Source: Endocalyx cinctus (taxonomy: Eukaryota > Ascomycota > Sordariomycetes > Amphisphaeriales > Apiosporaceae). From it: DNA of 64,000 nt. Position 1 is the first letter of the stretch. Each line of letters starts with the position of its first letter. Both the position numbers and the translations under genes were made by a program. Shown in pieces: positions 32,452-45,338 of the stretch. A model generated the notes under the pieces. It made no database searches. It worked only from the letters and a program-made list of their open reading frames with translations, and was not told where the DNA came from. The stretch spans positions 1,302,001 through 1,366,000 of the forward strand of contig BCKC01000003.1 of NCBI GenBank assembly GCA_001600455.1, given 5' to 3'.

Positions 32452-34706
32452 ATGCCTCCCAGACGAAAGGCAGCTGCTCAACCTCCTCCATTGGAGAATT
32501 GTAGTATCGCCATTAGTGGTACTTTCCCTGGTCGAACTCAATCCTCCATTGACAACGACTTCATAAGACCACTAGGTGCCACATTGGCCAAATCCGTTAC
32601 ACCTACAACCACACACCTCATCTGGGATGGTGTGAATCCCACCAAACCTTCAACAAAGGTCAAGTCTGCAAGAACCCACCACGCCCTTATTGTTGGTCTC
32701 AATTGGCTCGAGGATGCACTTCAAACTATGACAAAACCTAATGAATTGGATTACTCCCCTACTTCCTCCTCCACTCCTCAAACTCATACTGTTGTATCTC
32801 GTAAGCGTAAGCGGACTGCCACAGTCAACCCTGACGAGAACGAAGCGGATGAAGAGAAAGAGGATCCACCATCCCAGCCAAAGAAGGGAGGAAAGTCCAG
32901 CAAAGCTGCTTCCCAGAAAGAAAAAATCAAAGATGCTTCTCCGAAAGAAGAAGAAGAAGACGAAATTAAAGATGCTCCTCAGAAAGAAGAATTCAAAGTT
33001 GCTGATGGCCAAATTGCAAAATCTTTCGACGTCAAGATTCCTGTCGACGAAGGCGCTATCAACGAGCTTTACAATTACGAAGTCTATATTGACGACGATG
33101 GTGTCATTTATGATGCTGCCCTGAACCAAGCCAATGCTTCCAATAACAACAATAAATTCTATCGTCTTCAGGTACGGCCCCTCCCCTTTAAATAACTTCT
33201 GAAATTATCCAGACTCTATACTTATTCTATGTCCTAGATACTTCGATCGGTACAAGGAGATTATCGAACCTGGTCCCGTTGGGGAAGAGTGGGCGAGTTT
33301 GGACAGAGAAAGGTCTTAGGAGGCGGCGATCTGTCCTCCGCCCTTAAAGAGTTCGAAAGCAAATTTAAAGGTAAAACGGGGTTGACGTGGGCAAACCGCG
33401 GCGACCCCCCTAAATCTGGCAAGTATGCATTTATCGAGAGAAGTTATGAACCCGAATCCGACGATTCTGATGACGACGACGATGTCGATAAGATAAAGAG
33501 CGAAGGAGATGGGGAACAAAACCACGAAGAACCGGGATCCAAGCTTCCCAAAGCGACCCAGGAACTCATGGAGCTAATCTTCAATCAGCAATACTTTACT
33601 GCTGCTATGTCGGATCTGAATTACGACTCGGAGAAACTGCCGCTTGGGAAGTTAAGTAAGACGACGATCACAAAAGGGTTCCAGGCATTGAAGGACCTCG
33701 CGGCTCTCTTAGATGACCCCTCATTAGCAGCATCCGAGTACCAGGGTGATTTCACGGGGGCGACAGAAAACCTATCTAATCTATACTATACCCTGATACC
33801 TCATGCTTTTGGCCGTAACAGACCCCCGGTCATCCGTACCGATGCCCTGCTCAAACGAGAAATAGAACTTCTCGAGAGTCTAGGTGACATGAAGGATGCA
33901 TCGTTATTGATGAAAGGTGGAAAGAAAGAAACCTCCAATCTACTGGATCGTCAATTCCAGGGCCTCGGAATGAAGGAGATGACCCCGCTGGGCTATGATA
34001 GCTCGGAGTTCCTTCAAATCAAGCAGTATCTAATGGACACCCGAGGATTTACCCACGCCGCCAACTACCAGGTCGCCCAAATCTTCAGAATCGAACGACA
34101 GGATGAATTCCATCGTTTCGACGCCGCGCATCAAACACCTCGCAACCGCCGTCTGCTATGGCATGGTTCTCGTTGCACCAATTTCGGCGGCATTCTCAGT
34201 CAGGGTCTTCGGATCGCGCCCCCCGAAGCCCCGGCTACGGGCTACATGTTCGGCAAGGGTATATACCTAGCCGACATGTCCTCGAAGTCCGCCAACTACT
34301 GCTGCGCCGGTATAACTAACGGCCACGCTTTGCTCCTTCTCTGCGAAGCCGAACTCGGCGATCCTATGCTTACCTTGACCGACGCGTCTTCGGGCGCCGC
34401 GGGAATAGCTAAATCCAAAGGCATGCTCTCGACGTGGGGCCAAGGCCGGACCGGCCCAAGCCAATGGAAAGACGCCGAATGCATTAACCCGTCGCTGAAG
34501 GGAATCCAAATCGTAAGCTGAACTTTTTCCAACCTCTTCCTAAATTAACGACCAGACAAGCTAACTTAAAGGGGGGGATTTAGCCGGATACCAGCGTCAA
34601 ACCAGGCGATACGGGAGTTCAGGGTGCTTGGCTGCAGTATAACGAGTATATCTGCTACAATATCTCGCAAGTTCGGCTACGATATCTACTCCGCATCAGA
34701 ATGTAG
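32452..34706 (+). CDS. Poly(ADP-ribose) polymerase (BRCT-WGR-PARP)
   Basis: Three exons (32452-33171, 33238-34512, 34584-34706) give 705 residues. Order: BRCT domain (about 14-100), Lys/Glu-rich disordered linker with KDA-PKEE-like repeats (about 110-190), WGR domain with WSRWGRVGE across the first splice, PARP regulatory helical domain (about 365-490), and the catalytic domain. The catalytic H-Y-E triad is intact: His549 in LLWHGSR, Tyr594 in SKSANYC and Glu686 in YNEYICYN, the Glu encoded only in the last exon. It uses NAD to build poly(ADP-ribose) on nuclear proteins at DNA breaks. There are no N-terminal zinc fingers, as is usual for filamentous-fungal PARPs (orthologues of prpA in Aspergillus nidulans). 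The 66- and 71-nt introns keep frame. Confidence 0.95.
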
Positions 34707-36053
34707 GATCTTTTTGTATAAGGGGGCATATATCGTCTATCTTTAGATATAGACATATTAAGGATATCCTAAGCGACTTGCCACGGTGATGGGTACGTGT
34801 CTTTTACGGCGTTTATTTACGACTTTCATGAATGATGGGTTCTTCTTTGATCGAGATGGCACTCGAGTGTACTATAGAATGATTTCTTAATTCTTATATA
34901 ATTTATGATGTAAAACAGGGTTTGATTGCCACCGGTATCTCCTGGATTGTCAGCATCACTTGTCAGACATCGATTTTCTATATCTTTCGGTAAGTATGCC
35001 TACTGTACCACACACATATAATCTACGCTACCATTGCCAACGAATGATCACTAGAATAAAGATTGGATTCACTACCGCCGCAACAAAACAAGATACAACA
35101 AGAGCTTGAGAGTTGAAGATACAATGAAGAAGTTGATTTCTCGCAATGCTAAAGTCTGAGTACCGCATGGGAAAGACTAATGCTTGGAAAAGTACAATAT
35201 GAGTAATTATAGATGAATGATCAAATAAAGGTGATATACCCGAAGCACTCTCTTCTCTTCCTCCGAAGGGGAAAGGGGCATGATTTCTTTATATGGCGAA
35301 TAGGGGTATACCATGTCTGACTTTATTTAGACTTAACTCTAAACTTTATTACACATTAGAGGCAGGCCGATTATTTTAGTTTACAGGTTATATATAGGCC
35401 AGGATGTACAATACAAAACATACGTATGTCTGCCTACCAAATGCGGTAGGTATTATCATCGACGAACTGTACATTTAGATACACGATGCCACAACGGAGG
35501 TCATTGAACAACTCGGCCAGTCAAGGGATTTTCAAGATACAAGATAGATTCTGCTCTATCTCATACTTCAGCAACCCCGTATGGAGCTTTCTGCATATTA
35601 TCTTCTGAATCTTCGCTTCTTTTCATATCTAACACTGATAGGAAAAAGGTATATGGCGAAGCTGGACTAAAAGCCCGGTGGGAGAAAGGCAATAAAAAGT
35701 AAAACGAAAACCCCCCCAAAATAACTCCTTTCCTATTCTTTGGGTTTGTGTTCCAAATTCCCAGGGGAAGCGAAAAATGCTATGATGATTGTCCAAGTAC
35801 GCCTTTTTTATATTCCCATATGCAATTTCGCCAACGCTCTTATAAAAAAAATGCTTCCGTGATGTGTAAAAGAGAGGGAAAACGTGGGGGAAAGAGTGAA
35901 AAAGTAGATGTTCAGATGCCGCAAATTCGGTAGTATCTTTTGTCGAAATGTGTTTTTTCTACCCGCTGGAAGACTAAATCGACGAGGAGTGTTGATCTTC
36001 TATCAAGTTCCACCGTCTTTTTTCTCTTCCTCTCAGGTGGTGATATTTACTTT
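34707..36053. other. Convergent intergenic region between PARP and SPT2
   Basis: 1.3 kb covering both 3' ends; AT-rich with no ORF of coding character. The open frames around 35748-36050 are short and without features. Confidence 0.6.
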
Positions 36054-37449
36054 TTATCTGTCACCTTGTGTCCATCTGCGTTTACGTTCTTCCTTTTCTC
36101 TCCGAAGCTTCTCCTCTAAGGCCTGCTCCTTCCTGTCTTCCTCACGGGCTGCTAGTTCGGCTCTTCGTTCCTCCATATCAATATCGGACATCCCAGCCTC
36201 CATGTCGCTAGAACCGTCCGAATCATAGCCGTATCCGCGACCACGAGGATCACCATCGTCATCCTCGTCATCGTAGTCGATGAAGTCGTCCATATCTTCG
36301 TCATATTCATCCTCATACCGGTCACGACGACTTGGACGGGGAGGTGCTAGTATTCCACCAGCGCGGGAGGATTTTGAATGATTGTTCCGCGAAGACGAGG
36401 ACGATTTGCCTGAAGTGGCTCCGGGCCGAGGCCGTGCAGTACCGGTGTAACCAGTAGTCGCAGTAGCAGATTTTTTTATCTTCTTCTCTTGGACATCTGC
36501 GGCTGAACCGGGCATGGTCTTATTTCCTGTAGCCTTGCCACCCTTGGCTAATCCATTCGTATGGGTATCCCGAGGTTTCGCTCCTGGACGCGTGGCATCG
36601 CGCTTCATTACGGTCGATGGCCGACCATTTCCAAGGTACTCTTTGCCCGGTTTTCCTTTCACACCAGTCTTAACTTCCGTCTTGACAATTTCGCGTTCCT
36701 TCCTGCTCGCTGATTTATCAGTAGCCTTGTGCTGTATCATACCGACCTTGCCCATTACTTGTTGAGCTTTCGCCCCGCGTGCCATGATTTCTGCAAACGA
36801 TCCTTTCTTCGGCGGCGCCCCTTTTAACGCATCGGTAGTCGGTGTTGTGGGTGATGACTTAGCAGCGGGCACCCTTGAAGACATCGAGGTCGAACTTAGT
36901 TGTTTGGGTCGACCGGCGGTGCCTGAATACGGTTTTGTTACGTTGGTACCTGATGTTAATTTCGATGTGGGCTTTCCGTTTGGTACCGGCGTTGTACGAT
37001 AAGCACTAGACGTCGTAGATTGATTTGAGCGGCCATTTACAGTGGACGACGAATTAGTACGATGAGGCAAGGTGGAGGATTTGTTAGGCGTAATCGACGT
37101 TGAGGTTTGTGATTTTACTGGAACTAATGTTAGAAGACTAGAAGGCTTGATAGCGTGTCCCTTTTCTTCCTAAGGGGTGTCTTACTTGATGAGTATGAGC
37201 TTTCGGGTTGTCGTATCTTGGCAAGCTTCGTAGATATGGTCGCATTTGAATCTTCTTCTGCCTTTCGTTTGATGCCGGTAGATGTCGATGGCTTTGTTTG
37301 CGACGTAGGCGCAGGCTGCCCGCCAGAAATTTCTGCAAGAAGGTCGCCGATCTATTTGAACTAAACGTTAAAAAAATTCATTCGATATTTGATATTTGAT
37401 GGATATCCTGAAGAGAAAAAAACATCCAAACAATCAAACTTACCGGCAT
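36054..37449 (-). CDS. SPT2: SPT2-family chromatin protein (histone chaperone)
   Basis: Three exons (37449-37444, 37351-37186, 37123-36054) give 413 residues. The first exon encodes only Met-Pro; the next opens IGDLLAEISGGQPAP. Most of the protein is basic, Ser/Thr/Lys-rich and disordered. The C-terminal SPT2 domain is clear: an acidic stretch (YEDEYDEDMDDFIDYDDEDD), YDSDGSSDMEAGMSDIDMEE, then a long Arg/Glu/Lys helix ending EEKLRREKEERKRRW. This domain binds H3-H4 and helps keep nucleosomes in place during transcription elongation. Both introns (92 and 62 nt) have GT-AG ends and keep frame. The ATG-proximal exon is short, but the N-terminal sequence after it matches the family start as I know it. 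Confidence 0.88.
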
Positions 37450-39063
37450 CTTGACGGAAATTGATGTAAGTTAAATGACAGACAAAAACCTTTCTCTCGC
37501 ACTTCAACGACCCTCACAGAATTTGGTATGCATGAGGCGTCATGAGTTGGAAGGTTGAGTCATGTACTTCGTTGTGACTCCGAAGTTTTCCTCCTAACCG
37601 GTTACTTTTGAGACAGTTGCGCAAAGGGGATGCAGCCAAACAGCCGTTGAATAACTTGTTACACGGTAAGGGAATGAAGTAGAGAATTAAAATACGAACG
37701 CAGTATTAAGGAACTGGGAATCAGGGCAAAGGCGAAGAGATAGAAAAGAACGACAAGGGATGTTTCAGGCCTGAAGAAACAAAAAGAAGATAAGAAGTCT
37801 CGTGCCACAGTTCACTTTGGGGCAGAGCCTGGAGGGCCTAGGAAACATTACTCTAGAGGATTCTTAAGCAAAATTTACCTAGAAGAAATTAAATACTTAA
37901 ATACTTAGTAGGCAATGTGGCTAATGCTACGTAATTTTAGTAATTTTTATTCGTTGATAAAAAAAGGTCTAACAAAACTGTGGCTAATGAAGATGATGTG
38001 ATATTTGATGTAATATACTTACTTGTACGGAGTACATAATAACCTGACAGCCTGATAAATAGGCTTTCCATCAGGGATTAGGTGCTTAATAGGTACCTGA
38101 GCCACGCCGCTTTACGCCGTCTTCTCACCAGCCTGATTTATGCTTTCAACCAACACGCTATAAAAATAGAAATTTGCATAAATCCTTTCAACGTAAATAA
38201 CTTTCAACGTAACGGTTCTTATTACGGGTAATTATCCTCTATGAGTTGTGGCTGAATTACGGAACCTCTGAACCAGAAAAATCTGAACCATATAGATTAA
38301 GATGCGAAGATACGGAGATACGTAAATTAAAAGATGAAAATACAAGCCACACTTATTAAATTGCTTACCGTTTCTCTCCAGATCCGTTTTCTTTGCATAA
38401 TTTATTTCATAAATATAACTAATCAGGACACCTGGCTGGTAACCGAGCCTAAGCAAAAGCGGCAAATGCGCTATTCCCGGTTTGTTGAAAAAAAAAAAAA
38501 AAAAGAAAAAAAAGGTCAATGTAGTTCCAACTGTTACTACGTCCAGCTGTCCATATATTTACTGAGTAATCCTTATATGTAAGGCTCCGAAGGGAAGATC
38601 AAGAAACCTTGGAACCCACTAATCGGAAATCGGAGTTATATAATACCGTCTAAGCCCTTATCAATAGATCTAATCAGGTGACTAAAGCCCCCCCACCATC
38701 GGGTAAAGCTTAGATAATTGCCCACACCAAAAATTGACAATTGACTTTACGGCCTGGGAAATAAGTTGAAACTTTTTTGACCGAAAGACTCAAAATCCCA
38801 CTTTCTACACACATACCGAATATCACCAAAGAACTCGAAGACTCAGTCTCCGCCCAAACTCGCGGTTAAATCGATTGTTTTCTCGTGTTCTAGTAAGAAT
38901 TATTACTCATTGTAAGTATATACATATCTCATTTATCCTATTCTTTGTAAATTGATGTAAACTTCGATTTTTTTTCGGTCTTGAACATCAGCGGCGCAAA
39001 AAAAAATCTTAAAAGAATTCCCCCTCTCTAACAAATTCATCTTTTTATAGTACAACCACAAAA
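37450..39063. other. Divergent intergenic region between SPT2 and ribosomal P2
   Basis: 1.6 kb of AT-rich DNA with a TAGGTACCT motif near 38090, a 12-bp direct repeat (38185-38196 and 38201-38212) and a 17-nt poly-A run near 38489. Pyrimidine-rich sequence precedes the P2 start. No gene seen. Confidence 0.55.
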
Positions 39064-39539
39064 ATGAAGCATCTCGCAGCTTACCTTCTCCTCACCCTGG
39101 GTGGCAACTCCTCGCCTTCCGCTTCCGACATCAAGAGCGTTCTCGACTCCGTCGGTATCGAGGCTGATGATGAGCGTCTTGAGAAGCTTCTCTCCGAGCT
39201 CGAGGGCAAGGACATCAACGAGGTATATAAAATAAAAAAAAGATAGTATGACATGATTGCGACGGCCGACTAACAGTATTCATAGTTGATCGCTGAGGGA
39301 TCTACCAAGCTCGCCTCCGTCCCGTCGGGTGGTTCTGGTGGTGCTGCCGCTGCTGGTGGTGCCCCTGCCGCTGGCGGCGCCGCTGAGGAGGCCAAGGAAG
39401 AGGCCAAGGAGGAGGGTAAGTCCATTGCCCCTCTTAGCTTTAATGAAATAATAATATCCCGAAACTGTTTACTGACAAACAACGTATTACAGAGAAGGAA
39501 GAGTCCGACGACGACATGGGTTTCGGTCTTTTCGACTAA
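39064..39539 (+). CDS. RPP2: 60S acidic ribosomal stalk protein P2
   Basis: Three exons (39064-39222, 39286-39415, 39493-39539) give 111 residues. [20 protein letters not shown] starts the P2 dimerisation domain, followed by [20 protein letters not shown] and [19 protein letters not shown]. An Ala/Gly hinge leads to the universal stalk tail [13 protein letters not shown], which contacts translation factors and activates their GTPase. The starting motif marks it as P2 rather than P1. The last exon, 47 nt, encodes just that tail. Introns are 63 and 77 nt. Confidence 0.96.
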
Positions 39540-40410
39540 GCGAACCTTGGAACTGGTTTCAATGCGAAATGAAAACAAAATTAGAGATTTTCACAAAAAA
39601 TGGGGTGCGATGGTCTCGCATGGTATCCGGAGTAGGAGGCTCTGCATTTGGTCCCTTGTTTAAAACCCGGATTTAACTAGAGATATCTAGAGATGATCAG
39701 TCAATACTACCATGAGTTAAAATTCTCTATATTTTTCTTTTTGACAACTTCTTGCTCTAGATGATTGAAGTGAAATGTCCCATCTCAGTGGATAATGTAG
39801 ACCTCATCATAAGCTGTCAATAATAGTATGTTGTTTGGTGTCCATCCATGTTGTAGTATAGTCTGAATCGGCCGTGTTAAGCTGGTAGAATGCGTCTATA
39901 GGGAGTATTCGTATCAATTCGTAAGGTTGAAGAATGTAGTGTAAAACTACAAAGTATACAGGTAGAGAGATATATTTGTATCTTATGCATAATGCATAAT
40001 CTGTGTTTGCACAATTTTGAATTGATATAATTTGCATAAGTTCTATGTTCTCCATGATTGGTCCTATCAACTTTGGTTGCCCTGGACAACGAGTAACATT
40101 TGGTAGTTTATGCAATTTACAAGGGAGCTGGGGTATCCCTCGGTCGGCATGAACGCGACCTATTTACTTTTTTTTTTTTTTTTCCTTACCAGACATGGCA
40201 TTTGACACTTTTTACACTCTTGTCTACGATAGATTTTGAGCCATGGGCTTATTGTTTTTCGATACATAGTAATATTTATTAATACCTCTTCACTCGAAGT
40301 CCAATGTTAATCAAGTCCTAATACAACAAGCTATCGTTTATTTGCTTATTTTTTCTTTTGCTTTGAGCAATTACATATAATACAACAAAAACAATTCATA
40401 ACACAAACAA
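39540..40410. other. Intergenic region before MPS1
   Basis: AT-rich spacer with a 17-nt poly-T run near 40168. No gene seen; both flanking genes are on the plus strand. Confidence 0.6.
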
Positions 40411-43127
40411 ATGCCGGCAACTTCACCCACACCCGGTCTAACCGACCAACCAGCTCCTACGAGAAAAGCTTCACTCAGGTCAAACATGAGGAGAGCACTA
40501 CCATCTAGGCCACAAATTAATCGCGCCGAATCGAATCCAGCGTCTGCATCCCACGCGTCTAAGTCCCAATTTGCGGGGCATGAGAGTTCTGACGATGAAA
40601 TCCCGATGCCAGCTAAACTCAGCGCTCTGACTAAAGCTATCTTAAACGATGGAAGCTCGGTATCGGAGAAGGATAATAACGGCGGACGCGTTCGAACGCG
40701 TGCCCAAGCCCACCACCGTGCGTCATCGCCTGTCCGCTCAGAGCAGGAAAAGCCGGTAAAGAGGCGGAATGCTATGAACACTTCTATCGCTTCCATTTCG
40801 GAGGAGAGGAGACACACTCGTGCTAATAGCGCCCAACTCTCTTCGAGGCCGACATCTCCTGTCCGGAGTCAAACTAGCGAGAATAGCCCTGTTAGGAAAA
40901 GAGTCGTTCGATTGAGTGCGAATGCACAAGGGTCCGCCTCCAACCAGTTCAGACCTTCCACGAGAAGGTCAACATCGATGTCGGCATCGCAGAGCAAGAA
41001 TGGACCGCCTGGTAAGGATAGTTTTGTGGAGGATAAAAGTGAAATGTCGGAATTGAAAGATAAAGATATCAAAACACCGGGAGAAGGTCGTGTTGTCCGA
41101 ATAGCTGTTGGTTCCTCGGGTAATCGTGGTCGATCAACTGGTTCTTCCGCCGTTTCTTCCAAACCAGCCAGTTCTTCCTCTCGCTCTTATCTATCTCAAT
41201 CCGACGAGAACAATATCATCGATATTCCTGAAGTTTATATCCCTCAGACGGTTGATCGCCAACCATCAGACGCCGTCCAAAGTAGCGTATCTCGCATGGG
41301 TTCTAACGGTTCAAAAGCTCGAAACGAGGAAAACCAAGCCATTCAAGGCTCTTTGCGCGTCAAAAGAGTTGGGAAAGTACCGGGTAGCTTCCTTAGCGGA
41401 CCGGCCCGACGAGGACGCAGAAGACAGAGCGAAGAAGATGCCGAGAATGAAGGGGAATACCTACAATCCGGTATAGAACTCGATGGCCAGCAGCCGCAGG
41501 ATCTAGAACCCATGGAAAATCTTGCCTCTTCTATTTACGTGCCTGATCGTCTTGCCTCCGGAAGCCCTGTCAGTGCTAAGGACTCTGTAAGAGTGCATCA
41601 CAAGCGAGAACCGTCGGTTCCCGCCGTCAAAAATCACGAAGTGAATCATCACCAAGCATCTCCAGACCAAGGCGAAATTCCTATTCCGCACTATAGAATT
41701 CCGCCACCAAGAGCTGACATACCCTCGAGACACGACCAAGAGAACGAAGCGCCACCAACATTCAAGCGGAGTAAACCTGCAGGCAACTTGTTGGAGAAAG
41801 AAGTACTGAAGGTATCTGCGCAACCCATGGCACATCGGCCCGCTTCGCCGGAACGAAAAGCTTTAGCTTCTCTAAGCCAGAATACACCTCGACGAGCAGC
41901 ACCTGCTCCACCTCCGAAGATGTCGATCCTGGATGTTGCTACATCTGCGGCTGGAGCTGCCACAACATCACAAACAGCTAAGAGGCGTACCTACTTGAAG
42001 CTGAATGGAAAGGTATATACGCGGATAGATACCCTTGGTCGCGGTGGCAGTGGAAAGGTATACCGAGTGGCCGCAGATAACGGCAGAATGTATGCGGTGA
42101 AGCGTGTTTCCCTCGAAGAGGCCGACGAGAACACCGTACGCGGGTACAAGGGCGAAATTGATCTCCTGAAAAAGCTAAATAGCGTTGATCGTGTGATTAG
42201 TCTAATCGACTATGAAATGAACGAGGAAAAGCAAGTCCTCAGTCTGGTATGTGCCACGTTTTTCTAAGCCCACTGCTTCACATAGCTAACGAATGATAAA
42301 AACAGTTGATGGAGATGGGCGAGCTGGATCTTAACAAGCTCCTTCAAAAGCGCATGGGTTCCGAGTCGGCCAAGTTTGACCCGGTCTTTGTGCGTTATTA
42401 CTGGCAGGAGATGCTTGAATGCGTCTCAGCCATCCACGCATACGATATCGTGCACTCCGATCTTAAGCCGGCCAATTTTGTCCTTGTTCAGGGTCGCCTT
42501 AAGCTTATCGATTTCGGTATAGCCAACGCCATTCAAACAGACGAGACTGTTAACGTTCACCGCGAGACGCAAATCGGCACGCCCAACTATATGAGCCCTG
42601 AGAGTTTACTCGACTCGAACGCAGATCCTTCAAGCCGACGAATCGGCGCGCACCCACCACGACCAAAGCTCATGAAACTAGGCAAACCCAGTGATATATG
42701 GAGTCTGGGGTGCATCCTATTTCAGCTAGTCTACGGCACACCGCCGTTCGGCCATATTCCCAACCAGATGGCTCGGTGCCAGGCCATCATCAATTTCCAG
42801 TACCACATCGAGTTTCGCGACCGAGGTATCGGCGACGTACCCGTCCCGCCCAGTCTGATCAGGACCATGAGGAGGTGTCTCAACCGAGACCAGCACCTCC
42901 GCCCCACTTGCGAGGAGCTGCTGTCCGCCACGGACCCCTTCCTCTACCCGGTCGAGACCCTCGACGGACACCTGCCGATCAACGAGGAGCTGCTGAGTAG
43001 GATCATCCAGAGCGTAGTCACCAGGTGCAGAGAGAGGATGCCGACCGAGGCCGAAACCCTCAGCGTTTGGCCCCAGGCTTATTGGGGTAGCGTGGCGAAA
43101 GCGATAGGAAGAGACCCTTCGAGATGA
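40411..43127 (+). CDS. MPS1: Mps1/TTK-type spindle checkpoint kinase
   Basis: Two exons (40411-42246 and 42306-43127) give 885 residues. The first 525 are disordered, Ser/Arg/Pro-rich and full of SP sites. The kinase domain shows TLGRGGSGKVY (near residue 543), YAVKRVSL, the unusual catalytic loop HSDLKPANF (His662, Asp664) in place of HRD, DFGIANAIQ, and GTPNYMSPES. The HSD loop together with GIANAI is characteristic of Mps1. It phosphorylates kinetochore proteins (Spc105/KNL1) in the spindle assembly checkpoint and is also needed for spindle-pole duplication in yeast. The single 59-nt intron falls in the hinge region of the kinase fold; without splicing the kinase would be truncated. Confidence 0.94.
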
Positions 43128-44092
43128 TAAAAAAAAAAAAAAAATTGAAACTACGAAAACACCTTGAGCTGATTATGATTTCGACCAGCCTTTTTTATTA
43201 TACGGGAAATGATGGGGAGAAGGAAAAAAAGGAGGGGAGAAATAAGATGATGAATGTGTTTGGAAAATACCACCAGAGAGCGTGTCATTTGGCTAGGATG
43301 CGGCCGTTACCCAGAAATCCTGAATGTTTCGTCGAATTGGTTCACTACGTTGCATTTTTTCGACTGGAGTTCTTTTCTATACCTCACCTGGTTTACACTT
43401 TGTACCGGTTGTCGGATTACTGTTTGTTTAATGTCCCAGTTTGCCTTTTTATTGTTTTTGTTTTTTGTTTTGCTTTTAATAATGACTCCCTTGATGTTTT
43501 CATATATCCTGTTCGAACTTTAAAAAACATAGCTACGGTGTTTCGGAGGGCTTTCGTTTTTTTCATAGAGAAAGGACGACGACGCTATAAGGAGAGAGAA
43601 AAAAGGGTTAGCGATATCCTTTTTTTTTTCTGTCTCTTTTCTACCTTTTAGAGAGACAATAAGTCAATAATACCAACCTTCGTTTTTGTTTTCGAATCTA
43701 TCGGAAATATATAGATGTCTGCTTCTTAGAGAATATACGTGATTGAAGAATGATGCGTATACAATGTAATTCTGTTTTACTCTGTGATGGTATTTGGAAA
43801 GCATATGATACACTGTTTGCTAGTAGTTGTAGTCTATACACATAGATACATCCCATGATTTTTACACATGTTTGTTTCTTCTTCAACTCTCGAGAGGGAG
43901 AATTCTTATATGCTCATTCATATATACCGAGACAATCCCATGAAATCATAGGCATAATGAACTTTCCAAGAAAAACAAAATTGTCTTTCCTTTTGGATCT
44001 TCGTCTCAATATGAGATTACTTCTTCCCTCTAGGAATCGATAATATTCACACCTAAACCAAACCTCTATCCGACAGCCGTCTCCCTCCGTCA
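43128..44092. other. Convergent intergenic region
   Basis: About 1 kb between the 3' ends of MPS1 and bL21m, beginning with a 16-nt poly-A run. The 175-codon open frame over 43124-43651 is AT-rich with hydrophobic low-complexity content and starts in the MPS1 stop region; it is not accepted as a gene. Confidence 0.6.
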
Positions 44093-44815
44093 TTAAGCAG
44101 CAGCCGTCGCCTTCGCCGATCCAGCAGCCGCAGCAATATCCGCCGGGTCCTTAATCTTCAGCTCGCTAATCCGCAAGATCGTATAGCGGTGCTTGCTGAT
44201 AGCGTGCTTCGTCTTCCTGTTCCGCCTCTTCGTCTTCAGTTTGACCCTCATCGGCTCGGACTCGGTCCCCAGGACGGTAGCGCGGATCTCGAACAAGTCT
44301 TCGTCGATCCAAGGCGATCCTTTTAAGGTGTAATCGCGCGAACCTAGGACCGAGGCTCGGTTCAGCCTCAAAACGTCGCCGGGGAGGACGTCGGGCATCT
44401 TGAAAGGCAGGCGGATCTCGTCCCCGCACGTCACGAGATAAGGGAACCCGTGTATGTGCGCGGTCACGTAATGCGCCGGCTGCGCTCGGAGGAAGGGCAG
44501 CATTTGTATGATCGATTCCCGGGCCGCGGCCGCTGGGGTCGGGTCTAGGTTGCGGGGCTGGAAACGGTGCGTTAGAGGGCCGAATTCTGCTGTCGAGGAG
44601 GAGGAGGAAGAGGAGGAGGGGGTTGATGGCGTAGGTTTTGATGTCTCTGAGGGTTCGGTGTGAACAGGATCGACATTTTGCGTTGTGGTTGTAAAAGATG
44701 CGCGGGTCGAGCGGTTCTTCGCGAGTTGTAATGTGGAAGATGGGACAAGAAGACGTTGCTGCTGCCCTATGGGAATTCGAAGCTCCAGGACGGAGCGTAG
44801 TAGTGACCGACTCAT
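44093..44815 (-). CDS. MRPL49: Mitochondrial large-subunit ribosomal protein bL21m
   Basis: An intronless gene of 240 residues. The basic, Ser/Leu-rich N-terminus (MSRSLLRSVLELRIP) is a likely mitochondrial presequence. After a Ser/Thr-Pro-rich linker comes the bL21 core: HYVTAHIHGFPYLVTCGDE, LPGDVLRLNRASVLGSRDYT, and KLKTKRRNRKTKHAISKHRY, the basic rRNA-binding loop of the family. An in-frame upstream start at 44890 would add 25 residues that spoil the presequence, so 44815 is chosen. It is divergent from NSA2. The yeast orthologue name is used. Confidence 0.9.
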   Translation of the reverse strand: MSRSLLRSVLELRIPIGQQQRLLVPSSTLQLAKNRSTRASFTTTTQNVDPVHTEPSETSKPTPSTPSSSSSSSSTAEFGPLTHRFQPRNLDPTPAAAARESIIQMLPFLRAQPAHYVTAHIHGFPYLVTCGDEIRLPFKMPDVLPGDVLRLNRASVLGSRDYTLKGSPWIDEDLFEIRATVLGTESEPMRVKLKTKRRNRKTKHAISKHRYTILRISELKIKDPADIAAAAGSAKATAAA

Positions 44816-45338
44816 AGCGATTGATTGACACGCAGTAAATCGATACTCTATATTTCTTTGAAGGTGGTGTGTTGAATTCCAATTCCTCAATTGGTCACCG
44901 CTGAAGCCACCTCCTACTTTACGCCAATTGTCGAAGATGCACGAAATATGTCGTTGAGATGTGTAAAGCTTCGAAGCTAAGCAAAACGTCTGTTAGCCGT
45001 CCAACCATCAAAGGAAAAAAAATGAAGTTTGATTTATGTAAATTTGCGAGCTTAATTAATATGCAATACATGATAAGTATTAACTATAGGGGCACGATAA
45101 AAAAAATGATAGGCTGACAGGGTCTTCATGTGGGGCTTTTCTTGCAGCTTATCGAAATATTTTATTTGATAGTGGCGGTAGAGAAAGTTTATCAGTTATC
45201 ATCAAAAACTACCTACCAAAAGTCTACCTTTTCTTCTTTCAGCAACCAAAAGGTCAGGCATCAACGTAACCTCATATATATCCGGCCCATATATTAAAGA
45301 GTTTCGAAGTCCCTCTCGAGGGCGAACCCATCCACCAT
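44816..45338. other. Divergent promoter of bL21m and NSA2
   Basis: 523 bp shared by two ribosome-related genes. AT-rich; no strong motif recognised. Confidence 0.5.

Noticed and set aside
38185..38212. Direct repeat of CTTTCAACGTAA, two copies 16 bp apart
   Set aside because: Only two copies in AT-rich DNA; noted in the intergenic entry but too weak for a functional claim.
43124..43651. 175-codon plus-strand ORF just after MPS1
   Set aside because: Begins in the MPS1 stop region, has poly-Lys from a poly-A run and is rich in Phe/Tyr/Ile from AT-rich DNA.
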